A stretch of DNA of 64,000 bases from Uranotaenia lowii (Eukaryota > Arthropoda > Insecta > Diptera > Culicidae). The stretch is taken from contig NC_073693.1 of assembly GCF_029784155.1 (NCBI RefSeq), positions 138,001,988-138,065,987 of the forward strand. The letters run 5' to 3'. This document shows, piece after piece, positions 33,613-44,713 of the stretch; positions within the stretch are counted from its first letter, which is position 1; each line of letters starts with the position of its first letter. The notes below the pieces were generated by a model that was given only the letters and a program-made list of their open reading frames with translations, was not told the DNA's origin and ran no database searches. Both the position numbers and the translations under genes were made by a program.

Positions 33613-33942
33613 CAACAAAAAAAAAAAAAAAAAAACGCGCCCCGGGCAAACATTAATGCCGAAAGAGCGAAAAATAAAAAACGCACTAGCGAAGCCCGCA
33701 GTGAATTACTGAATTCTGCTAACATAACAGAATCAGATTATAGCACCGATTCGGATTCGTCTGGAGATTTTGCACACGTTCCGGTGAAAAATCTACCAAA
33801 CCTGACGAACCTTTCAATAGACGGATTTCCTACTCAAGAAAAAACTACCATGGAGGAGATTATAGATCAATTAAACTCCATGCGTCTGATGATGGAGACG
33901 TTTAGAAATAAACAACTGGAACAGGACCAAAGGTTCTAAAGT
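33613..33942 (+). other. Open frame upstream of gag without an early ATG
   Basis: After a TAA at 33610, a frame starting in an 18-20 base A tract stays open to a TAA at 33940. It reads AERAKNKKRTSEARSELLN, then SDYSTDSDSSGDFAHVPVK and MEEIIDQLNSMRLMMETF, the last part looking like a coiled coil. Its only ATG codons are near the end. It could be a short upstream protein, an ancestral N-terminal extension of gag or chance. The gag ATG at 33958 follows 15 bases later. Confidence 0.35.
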
Positions 33943-33957
33943 TTAAGTTTTCCCACC

Positions 33958-34845
33958 ATGAATGTGGAAAACTTATTCAAAATTCCGGATCCCATAAAAA
34001 TGATCCCGAATTTTGACGGTAACCGCAAGCAGTTATCGTCATGGCTCGCTACTGCTGAGCAAATATTAGACAATTTTGAGCCACTAGTGACTCAAAATCA
34101 ATTTAAACTCTACGTTACAGCAATTGCTAATAAAATTACGGGACGAGCAAAAGACATTTTGTGCCTCGCTGGCAACCCCGAAAGCTTTGCTGAAATAAAA
34201 GAAATACTGATAAGTGCACTAGGTGACAGACAAGAACTTTCAACCTATAAAAGCCAACTATGGCAGTGCAAAATGGCAGAGGGAACATCAATCTCCAATT
34301 ATCACCAAAAAATAAAGGAGATTGTGCAAAATATCAAAACATTAGCCAAACAAAAACCTTTATACAAGGAAAATTGGGCGGCTATAAACGCTTTTATTGA
34401 AGAGGACGCGCTTGCGGCGTTTATCGCAGGCCTATGTGAACCCTATTTCGGATATGCTCAGGCAGCCCGACCTGCAGACATAGAAGATGCTTACGCATTC
34501 CTATGCAAATTCAAATCAAGGGAGGTTGCAGCCCTTAACATTAGAAGTCAGGACTTCAGAAAAAATCCTAAAAAAGATTTTGAACAAAGAAACCAAGGCA
34601 CACATTCAAAATCGTTCAACACACAAAAACAAAGCACACCGCCACCCATGACCGACGGATTTAGACAACCACCTCCACAACCGATGGACATAGACCCATC
34701 TATCAGAAGTAGATTGACATTGAATAAAAAATTAATAAACAATCAAGAAATCGAAAACGAGGATAGAGACTTAAACGAACAATCCGACGAGGATGATGCA
34801 GATTTAAATTTTTGCACAGTCCAACTCCAACCAAAAGTACCCTAA
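33958..34845 (+). CDS. gag: Gypsy gag polyprotein
   Basis: A 295-residue structural protein that would form the particle around the element's RNA. The start has a good context (CCCACCATGA). The body (about 15-200) has the helical, tryptophan-containing character of gypsy capsids, for example FDGNRKQLSSWLATAEQ and DALAAFIAGLCEPYFGYA. A proline-rich stretch TPPPMTDGFRQPPPQPMDID follows near 225-245 and the tail is acidic (EQSDEDDADLNF). No CCHC zinc knuckle is visible, as in several gypsy lineages. The frame overlaps pol by 34 bases, pol being in the -1 frame. Confidence 0.9.
   Translation: MNVENLFKIPDPIKMIPNFDGNRKQLSSWLATAEQILDNFEPLVTQNQFKLYVTAIANKITGRAKDILCLAGNPESFAEIKEILISALGDRQELSTYKSQLWQCKMAEGTSISNYHQKIKEIVQNIKTLAKQKPLYKENWAAINAFIEEDALAAFIAGLCEPYFGYAQAARPADIEDAYAFLCKFKSREVAALNIRSQDFRKNPKKDFEQRNQGTHSKSFNTQKQSTPPPMTDGFRQPPPQPMDIDPSIRSRLTLNKKLINNQEIENEDRDLNEQSDEDDADLNFCTVQLQPKVP
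34806..34812 (+). promoter_or_regulatory. Candidate -1 ribosomal frameshift heptamer
   Basis: AAATTTT lies in the gag/pol overlap with gag codons split as A AAT TTT, the X XXY YYZ pattern. After slippage the next codon is TTG at 34812, which is the first codon of the open pol frame. Position and frame therefore agree. A downstream pseudoknot was not worked out. Confidence 0.7.
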
Positions 34846-37800
34846 ACTATTTACCCTATTTAAAATGCAAATTCAAACATTCAAATTTGAATATCCTATT
34901 AGACACTGGAGCAAATAAAAACATAATTCGACCAGGTATTTTCCCAAACACCATAAAAATTACAGACACTAGTATCACGAACATGATGGGAAGAAAAACT
35001 ATTAACAAAAAAGTGACCGAAAATGTTTTGAGCCCAAAACTTCCAACTCAAACGTTTTACGAATCAGAATTTCATAGTTTTTTTGATGGCATCATTGGTT
35101 CGCAATACATGGCCCAATGCAACGCTAAAATCGACTATCCAAAAGGAACCATCACTTTCCTAAATACTACTTTCCCTTTTTCAAAATACTTCCCCAAGCA
35201 AAAGGAAACCCACCACACGATCACCATAAGTACAACTAAGAACGGCGATTGGTTAGTTCCCACATTTCAACAATTAGATGAAAATATTTGCATTCAGCCG
35301 GGTTTGTACAGATCTGAAAATTTGAAGTCAACGATTAATGTAACGACAAAATCTAAAAAATTACCTCAATGTTTCCCTAAACTGAATTTAAATGTAAACA
35401 ATTTTGACACAATTACACCGATACTAACAAATAATCGGAAAGATCTAACCGAACAGGACATAGAAAACCTGATAAGAACATCCCATTTATCAGCATTCGA
35501 AAAAAAGAAACTGATTAACATCATTTACAAAAATCAAGCTGTACTTTTAAAACAGGGAGAAAAACTTTCTGCGACTACAGCAATTACTCACAGAATAAAT
35601 ACAATAGACGATCGACCGGTATATACAAAAAGCTATCGTTACCCTTACCATTTCAAAAAGGATGTCGAGGAGCAAATTCAAGAATTGCTCGATAATGGGG
35701 TAATCAAACCATCCGCCAGTCCGTATTCATCACCAATTTGGGTAGTCCCCAAAAAAGTAGATGCATCAGGAAAAAGGAAAGTGAGAATAGTTATCGACTA
35801 TAGGAAACTTAACGAAAAGACTATAGACGATAAATTCCCAATGCCACAGATCGAAGAAATCCTAGACAGTCTTGGTAAATCTGTCTATTTTTCAACAATC
35901 GACTTAAAATCTGGATTTCATCAAATTCCGATGGATCCTGCACATATGGAGAAGACTGCTTTCTCTACTGATAAAGCAGTATATCAATTTACAAGGATGC
36001 CTTTTGGTCTCAAAGGGGCACCAGGGACATTCCAAAAATGTATGAATAGCATTTTGGCAGAATACATAGGCTCAATTTGTTTTGTATATCTTGACGATAT
36101 CATAACAATCGGTTATAACTTAGAAAACCATTTGGGAAATCTTGAAAAAGTTTTGAAACGTCTGACTGACTTCAACCTCAAAATTCAGCTGGACAAATGC
36201 GAATTCCTAAAGAAAGAAACGGAATTTTTGGGACATATTATTTCCAGCGACGGAATAAAACCCAATCCTGAGAAAATTAGTAAAATTATCGGCTGGCCTT
36301 TGCCAAAAAACGCGAAGGAAATTAAACAATTTTTAGGCCTGGCAGGTTATTATAGAAGATTCATTAAAGATTTCTCTAAAATCACCAGACCAATGACGAA
36401 GTACCTAAAACAAGACACAGTCATAGATAAAAATGATAAGGAATTTTCTTCGGCTTTTAATACGCTAAAACAAACTATAGCCACCGATCAAGTTCTTACT
36501 TACCCTCAGTTTGAACTACCGTTTATTCTTACAACGGATGCCTCAGGATTCGCATTAGGCGCTGTGCTTTCGCAAACTCAAGACAATATAGAAAGACCTA
36601 TTGCATTTGCATCAAGAACGCTTAATGACACAGAAACTCGGTATGCCACAATAGAGAAAGAGGCTCTAGCTATAATCTGGGCCATTAATAAATTCAAACC
36701 TTACCTATACGGAGCTAAATTTACTCTAGTAACTGACCATAAACCTTTGACATTCATAAAAACATCTGAAAAAAATGCTAAAATTTTGCGCTGGCGCTTA
36801 GAACTCGAAAATTATGACTTCACTGTCAAATACAGAGAAGGAAAATCGAATGTGGTTGCTGATGCTTTAAGCAGACTACCAATTGACATTAACCTGAATT
36901 CAAATGAAGACGCAACTGAATTAGAAGAGGACGACGATGAAACCGTCCATTCGGCTGACACTTCGGATGATTATTTCATAAATTCAACTGAGCGTCCACT
37001 GAACTATTATAGAAATCAAGTAATTTTTAGATATGGTACTCATAACATAGAGTCTATCACATACCCATTCGTAAATTATCGCAGAACGATAATAGCCATG
37101 CAAAACTACGATGAAGCATCTATAACAGAGTTTATAAAAAAATACCATAATGGCAAACAGATGGCAATTCTCGCCCCAGAAAACCTTATTAACCTTATCC
37201 AAATTTGCTATAAGAATCATTTCAGCCAATCCGGATACTTCGTTTTAGCCCATCATCAAGTAGAAGATGTCACCATAGAAGCAAGGCAATGCACAATCAT
37301 CTCCCAAGAACACGACCGTGCACACCGAGGAGTAACTGAAGTAGTTAACCAGCTACAGCGAGCATACTTTTTCCCACGTATGCATAGCAAGGTTAAAGCT
37401 ATCATCAACTCATGTGTCATATGTAATCGACACAAATATGAAAGAAAGCCTTTTAATATCAAAGTCAGCCCTAGACCAATAACAAACAAACCCTTTCAAA
37501 GAATCCATATGGATATTTTTATTATCGACAGGTGTAGTTTTCTCTCATTAGTAGATTCTTTTTCAAAACACTTGCAAATGATCTACCTCAAGTCAAAAAA
37601 CCTAACAGACGTTCAAAAAGCCTTAGGAAAATACATATCTTTGTTTGGCGTTCCAGAAACAATTATCACAGATCATGAAACAACATTTTTGTCAATTCAA
37701 TTTAAAAACTTTTTAGCTAGCCTCGGCACAAGATTAGAATACGCTTCTTGTTCAGAGACCAACGGTCAAGTAGAAAGAACGCACTCCACAATAATCGAAA

Positions 37801-38088
37801 TTTTCAATACAAATAAACACAAATACTCAGGAATGAATACAAAATCAATAACCAAACTTTCCGTTGCTTTGTATAATGACTCTGTCCACTCAACAACAAA
37901 ATTCAAACCCAATGAATTAATCTTCAATCAAAATAATATCAGTGAACCCGCACGAATTATAGCAGATGCTCAAAGATTGTTTCTAGAAGCTAGGAAGAAC
38001 ATTCAAAACTCTCAAGAGAAAATCTTAAGGAGAAATTCTAACAAAGAAGAACCCCCTATTTTAACAGAAGGTGATAACGTTTACGTTA
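34812..38088 (+). CDS. pol: Gypsy pol polyprotein, truncated by the gap
   Basis: About 1092 residues are readable before the gap, in the -1 frame of gag and probably made as a gag-pol fusion. Order: aspartic protease with LLDTGANKN near 29-37; reverse transcriptase with VRIVIDYRKLNEKT near 325, FSTIDLKSGFHQI near 360 and catalytic YLDD near 426-429; RNase H with TTDASGFALGAVL near 574; integrase with the zinc finger HDRAH near 834 and CVICN near 868. The integrase core shows D in HMDIF near 901, D in TDHETTF near 955 and E in GQVERTHST near 988. All catalytic residues are present and no stop or frameshift was seen. Integrase after RNase H marks it as Ty3/gypsy rather than copia. Confidence 0.93.
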
Positions 38089-38588
38089 NNNNNNNNNNNN
38101 NNNNNNNNNNNNNNNNNNNNNNNNNNNNNNNNNNNNNNNNNNNNNNNNNNNNNNNNNNNNNNNNNNNNNNNNNNNNNNNNNNNNNNNNNNNNNNNNNNNN
38201 NNNNNNNNNNNNNNNNNNNNNNNNNNNNNNNNNNNNNNNNNNNNNNNNNNNNNNNNNNNNNNNNNNNNNNNNNNNNNNNNNNNNNNNNNNNNNNNNNNNN
38301 NNNNNNNNNNNNNNNNNNNNNNNNNNNNNNNNNNNNNNNNNNNNNNNNNNNNNNNNNNNNNNNNNNNNNNNNNNNNNNNNNNNNNNNNNNNNNNNNNNNN
38401 NNNNNNNNNNNNNNNNNNNNNNNNNNNNNNNNNNNNNNNNNNNNNNNNNNNNNNNNNNNNNNNNNNNNNNNNNNNNNNNNNNNNNNNNNNNNNNNNNNNN
38501 NNNNNNNNNNNNNNNNNNNNNNNNNNNNNNNNNNNNNNNNNNNNNNNNNNNNNNNNNNNNNNNNNNNNNNNNNNNNNNNNNNNNNNNN
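38089..38588. other. Assembly gap of 500 N
   Basis: Exactly 500 undetermined bases, a placeholder length. Reading frames drawn across it are meaningless. The gypsy sequence stops at its left edge and the right edge does not look like gypsy DNA, so the real missing length probably includes the 3' part of the element and its second LTR. Confidence 0.98.
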
Positions 38589-40076
38589 TACCCATGTTGT
38601 TTGGGGTGCTCGACACTCATTGACAACCACTTGCCATTTGACCCCATCGGCAAACCAACAAATCATGTGCTGCTTCTGGTGACAGACAAGTGTTGTTTGA
38701 GCGATGTTCACGACGCGTCGACGCCACACCAACAAAATCGATTGGTGACATCTCGACATGAGTGCGAACTGCTGGGATTGGCCGCAGACAGATGCTAGAA
38801 TTCCTACACATTTTTTACCAATAATAATAATCGTTCCGTATCCAACCACTTGCTGCTGTCGAAGAGCGAGACGAGTGACTATTAACGAAAAAGGTCGATC
38901 AACATTGTTGTCTGAGGAAATCCAGCCGCGGCGGCAGGTGACGACCTTTTCGGAAGTATACCCGGTATTTTGAATGAGCTTTCGATGGTACTTGCCCAGT
39001 AAATATATTTTATGTATTTACAAATAGAGAGCAAAAAAATTGTCGAGGTATCTAAACTAAGGGATCATTTTAAGCACAATCCATGCCAGGTCAGCAGGGC
39101 TGCAAATTTTCTGAAAGCACGAATGATATTGACTGTGATTTTCTATTAGTTTAAAAAGCTTGAACTGAAATGAATGGAATAGAAAAGTCAACGAATATAA
39201 AAGCTTCTGATCGGCTCGGTCATCTTCGTGCTTACGGCAAGCTTTGCGAGTATGTCTATCAGTCTGTAGAAAGCTTACTCGTAAACCCGAACTAACTTGT
39301 TTCACTCGACTGCTACGAAAGCGTCTTTCGCTTAGGCGTTTCTGTCACTCACTGCATTCGATCAGTGAATGTAGCTTTAGCATTCAATCAGTGTCAGCGA
39401 AAGTTGCTGATAATTTCAGTAGGCATTTGTTTTTTGCCATTATCAAAAATTATGAAATGGGATTCGAAAAGAAAACACGCTAGGGCGTTTGCACAGTGCA
39501 TTAGTATTAGTAAGCCGTTGGGCAAACAAAAGTGAAACCTGAATGCAAAATTAATACGATTTGAAGGAAAACAGTTAGTTTTCGAATTTATTTATGAAAA
39601 ATATCGATAGTTTTTCAATATACAGCACATTTTTGAGAACCCAGTACCTTTCCTGCCTATCTACCTGATTTCGAGTGAGGTTTTTTGAAAAAATTAAGAT
39701 TCTGTATAGGATTCGACTGTTTCTTGAGCATGAAGAGGAAATATTGCTTAAGATCTTAATAAATTCCGCAACGCAAACACTTAGCTTCATCTTCCAGGTT
39801 CAAAAAAAGTTATACTCGAATATTTAACAAAAGATCTGGGGGAACCGTTGAATATACCTTTCAAACATAATATTTAATCAATTTTTTCCATTTTGTTCTG
39901 CTAGTTTCTGCACTCCTACACAATCAAATATTCACCTTATTGATTCCACTTTTTAGCCAATGAATTGAAATATAACTACTCATTGGCACTTTTTTTTAGA
40001 GAACAAGCGCATTCATTTAAGTTTAAAACAACATTTTTGCTAAATTTTGCCTTTTCCGCATATGAAAACCATCAAT
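38589..40076. other. Unrecognised DNA after the gap
   Basis: 38589-38970 is more GC-rich than the rest, with minus-strand frames such as NTCLSPEAAHDLLVCRWGQM that I do not recognise. From 39000 on the DNA is AT-rich. A TATAAAAG string at about 39196 has no gene to attach to. Confidence 0.4.
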
Positions 40077-40334
40077 GTGTGCCCAGACGGCGGCAACGCT
40101 ATTCAAACCGTATGGAGCACATCTCTCAGATTTCCCCTTTGTTTCCCCTCGTTTTGACAGATTTAAGCTTTTTTCCTCAGATTTAAGCTTTCGTCTCCTA
40201 TGCTCTCAAGGCAAAAAAAGCTTAAATCTGAGGAAAAAAAGCTTAAAAACGAGATTCACGAGCACATATTTAAAAGATGTTGGTCACACGATACATAGAC
40301 AAATCGTGTAACGTTGCAGCCATCTGTGTGTGCC
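40077..40334. mobile_element. Short inverted-repeat element with a central hairpin
   Basis: The outer ends match inverted: GGCGGCAACG near 40089 against CGTTGCAGCC near 40312, with GTGTGCCC outside both. In the centre AGATTTAAGC (from 40159) through AAGCTT at 40190 forms a stem of about 30 bases with 40218-40247, around a loop of about 27 bases. It is noncoding. Probably a MITE; target duplication not found. Confidence 0.5.
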
Positions 40335-40439
40335 CAACAGACCCTCTTGTATGTGTGTGTGTAGCAAAAGCTCTATTGAAAATTCGCTAAGACTACGATT
40401 ATTAAGAGGGGACGGGAAGAGAGGTGAATATAAATTTCT

Positions 40440-41515
40440 TGACATATGGCGACATGGCGAATATCTGACAAATATGACAAAAATTTGACAATTGTGGTCA
40501 AACATGAAATTTTTTTGACAAAATGTAAAAAATATGGTGAAAAAATGACAAAATTATGACAACATTAAGTATGACCAAAATCTGACAAATATGACAAAAT
40601 TATGGCCTAAATATGACAAAAAAATGAACTATAAAATGACAAAAAATAACAAAAACATGGCACAAATCTGACAGATGAGACAAAAATTTGACAAAGGTGA
40701 TAAAAATATGACAATAAATATGAAAAATATTAAAAAATATAGCGAAATTTTACAATACAATAACAAAACATGACAAAAAATACAAAATTATTACAAAAAT
40801 CTGACAAATATGACAAAAATATGTCAAAATTAAGACAGAAATATGACATTGATTCAACAATAAAACGACAAAAATTCGACAAACCTTAGTCAAAAATATA
40901 ACAAATGTGTTAAAAATAAGACAAAATTATGACATAAATCAGATAAATATGACAAAATCATTACAAAAAATTAACAATAAAATGAAAAAACATGGCAAAC
41001 TTATGATCAATTTGGTAAAAATTGACAACAATCTGAAAGATTTGACATTTGTCATATTTTTATCACTTTATCATAATTTTATATAGTTGGACGACATTTT
41101 TGTCCCTTCAATTTAACTTTTTTTTATATATATTTTAATAATAATTGGTCATATTTGTCTTATTTATGTCATAAATTTGTTTTATTTTTATCACAATTTT
41201 ATGTCATGATATTGTCATTTTTTTGTTATATATTCGTCAAATTTTTACCACGCTTGTCTTATTTTTGAATTTTGTTTTGCCAATATTTCGTTACATTTTT
41301 GTTATAGTTGTCACATTTTTGTCAGTTGTTATATTTTTGCAAAACTTTGTCATTTTTGTAAAAAAAAATGTCATATTTTTATCACATTTGACATATTTTC
41401 GACAAAGTTGCGTTGGTTTTTTTTATTATATTGTAAAACTTTAGTCATTTTTGTCAGATTTTTTTTTTTTATCATAATTTTGTCATACTTTTTCCACATT
41501 TGTCATGTTTTGTAA
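40440..41515. repeat. Large imperfect palindrome made of TGACAAAA-type repeats
   Basis: From 40440 to about 41040 the plus strand is full of ATATGACAAAAAT-like units. From 41042 to 41515 it is full of the complementary ATTTTTGTCATAT-like units. The change of orientation is at TGACATTTGTCA, itself nearly palindromic, at about 41043-41054. The whole block could fold into a hairpin with arms of roughly 0.5 kb. The units resemble those of the 11-kb minisatellite but with irregular spacing. Confidence 0.8.
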
Positions 41516-42844
41516 TTTTTCTTGCCGATAAAGCCATGTTCTTTCACGTGGAAAAGGAATTTTTGATGAAACATAAATAAGTCACACAAACGCAACCAAT
41601 TTGTAAATCGTAGCTTGTGGGGAATCGTGGGCCATATTCTGTGGGATATCTTGGGCTACCTATATTTTGGTGTTTTATTTACATTCAGAACTTAAAATAC
41701 CTTTTTCATATCTGCAAAGTTTTCTTTTGTCAAATAAAGAGTTATGAAAAATATTTTGTCCATTTTTTCCAACGCGATAGAGACGTACATAAATGCTTTA
41801 TAAGGAATTTTTCCGTATGCAACAAAATTGCATACTATATCATTGCACAAAACTTATAAATCAAGTAATTTTTTATCAAAAAAACTCAATAAAACATTAA
41901 AATAGATGGAAATAAAACTTCCATCTTCCATAGTTTGCTTTTTGCTCTTGTAATCTTTCAGATATTTGATATTTTTATCGAAATTTCCATCAAATACCTA
42001 CTTAAAACTTTATTTATTCCTTCCTTCGGGATTTTTGAAAATTTCGGAGCGGTTGTAGGGCGGGAGGGGGTCGGGGTGTTGACAAAAGAAGAAATTGATA
42101 TTTGTTCCGGCCTTAACAGGATTCGAAAATCAATTTCATGTCAGAACCATGTTTCAAAATCCAAGTTTTCTCTGCGTGAATCCAATAATTGTAAATTGCA
42201 TCACACACTCAGCAACTTAAAAAACCATTTTTGAATCCTTGATAAAGGTGAAATAAATAACCGAAACGTCGGAAGTAAAAATAATATTCCTTTTTAACTG
42301 TCCAGTAGACTGAAAAACCATAACAATAATCCAGATCTATAGGACCCTAACCGGCTAACCCAAGTAACTCAGCTTGTTTTATAAGATTCTCCGGTTATAA
42401 ATCTAAAATTTTGCTTGGGAATGGTCCTTTTTTTCTGGGGGACTCTGGTAACCCTATTCCAAAATCTAGAGCTTCCGATTTTAGGAAAAGTCAGAGAATT
42501 GCATGTGCCAGCCTTAAACGTTCCTAAGATTGCTTCGAGAAAGTACAGTTCGTGTCATACAGACCCTAACCGCAAAAGAAGGTTAAACAAAAGCTTTGAA
42601 ATAAAAAGCACGGAAAAACTTGTAAAAAGTTGTTAACATTTTTTTGGATAAAAAAAATAAAAGCTTTTAAAATGTGAACTTCAGCTTCGGCAGAACAACA
42701 CAAATAAGTTGAAGCTGAAAATGGTATTTTGAAGTATATTTTACTACAGCCGTAACCAACACGTACTACATTTGTTGAAATTTCGATGCTAAAAAGCAGA
42801 GGGTGAATGACCAAGAAGGTTAAAATCCTCTTTAAACAAATAAA
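41516..42844. other. Spacer without recognised genes
   Basis: AT-rich, with a phrase AACCGAAACGTCGG near 42259 that resembles retroelement 3' sequence in other genomes, but too little to classify. No domain-bearing frame. Confidence 0.4.
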
Positions 42845-44713
42845 AATAAAATAGAATAGAATAGAATAGAATAGAATAGAATAGAATAGAATAGAATAGA
42901 ATAGAATAGAATAGAATAGAATAGAATAGAATAGAATAGAATAGAATAGAATAGAATAGAATAGAATAGAATAGAATAGAATAGAATAGAATAGAATAGA
43001 ATAGAATAGAATAGAATAGAATAGAATAGAATAGAATAGAATAGAATAGAATAGAATAGAATAGAATAGAATAGAATAGAATAGAATAGAATAGAATAGA
43101 ATAGAATAGAATAGAATAGAATAGAATAGAATAGAATAGAATAGAATAGAATAGAATAGAATAGAATAGAATAGAATAGAATAGAATAGAATAGAATAGA
43201 ATAGAATAGAATAGAATAGAATAGAATAGAATAGAATAGAATAGAATAGAATAGAATAGAATAGAATAGAATAGAATAGAATAGAATAGAATAGAATAGA
43301 ATAGAATAGAATAGAATAGAATAGAATAGAATAGAATAGAATAGAATAGAATAGAATAGAATAGAATAGAATAGAATAGAATAGAATAGAATAGAATAGA
43401 ATAGAATAGAATAGAATAGAATAGAATAGAATAGAATAGAATAGAATAGAATAGAATAGAATAGAATAGAATAGAATAGAATAGAATAGAATAGAATAGA
43501 ATAGAATAGAATAGAATAGAATAGAATAGAATAGAATAGAATAGAATAGAATAGAATAGAATAGAATAGAATAGAATAGAATAGAATAGAATAGAATAGA
43601 ATAGAATAGAATAGAATAGAATAGAATAGAATAGAATAGAATAGAATAGAATAGAATAGAATAGAATAGAATAGAATAGAATAGAATAGAATAGAATAGA
43701 ATAGAATAGAATAGAATAGAATAGAATAGAATAGAATAGAATAGAATAGAATAGAATAGAATAGAATAGAATAGAATAGAATAGAATAGAATAGAATAGA
43801 ATAGAATAGAATAGAATAGAATAGAATAGAATAGAATAGAATAGAATAGAATAGAATAGAATAGAATAGAATAGAATAGAATAGAATAGAATAGAATAGA
43901 ATAGAATAGAATAGAATAGAATAGAATAGAATAGAATAGAATAGAATAGAATAGAATAGAATAGAATAGAATAGAATAGAATAGAATAGAATAGAATAGA
44001 ATAGAATAGAATAGAATAGAATAGAATAGAATAGAATAGAATAGAATAGAATAGAATAGAATAGAATAGAATAGAATAGAATAGAATAGAATAGAATAGA
44101 ATAGAATAGAATAGAATAGAATAGAATAGAATAGAATAGAATAGAATAGAATAGAATAGAATAGAATAGAATAGAATAGAATAGAATAGAATAGAATAGA
44201 ATAGAATAGAATAGAATAGAATAGAATAGAATAGAATAGAATAGAATAGAATAGAATAGAATAGAATAGAATAGAATAGAATAGAATAGAATAGAATAGA
44301 ATAGAATAGAATAGAATAGAATAGAATAGAATAGAATAGAATAGAATAGAATAGAATAGAATAGAATAGAATAGAATAGAATAGAATAGAATAGAATAGA
44401 ATAGAATAGAATAGAATAGAATAGAATAGAATAGAATAGAATAGAATAGAATAGAATAGAATAGAATAAAATAGAATAGAATAGAATAGAATAGAATAGA
44501 ATAGAATAGAATAGAATAGAATAGAATAGAATAAAATAGAATAGAATAGAATAGAATAGAATAGAATAGAATAGAATAGAATAGAATAGAATAGAATAGA
44601 ATAGGATGAAATAGAATAGAATAGAATAGAATAGAACAGAAGAGAAAAGAATAGAATAGAATAAAATAGAATATAACAGATTAAAATAGAACAGAATAGA
44701 ATAGAATATAATA
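42845..44713. repeat. (AATAG)n pentanucleotide array of about 1.87 kb
   Basis: From about 42850 to 44466 the AATAG unit repeats without a visible interruption, roughly 320 copies. The last 250 bases contain scattered variants such as AATAA and GGATGA. The minus strand carries a 633-codon open frame of a repeating FYSIL peptide, a consequence of the 15-base superperiod and not a gene. Confidence 0.97.

Noticed and set aside
38061..38849. Frames spanning the gap
   Set aside because: Most of their length is N; only the outer ends are real sequence.
39190..39260. TATA-box promoter near 39196
   Set aside because: TATAAAAG is common in AT-rich DNA and no transcript or coding region can be attached.
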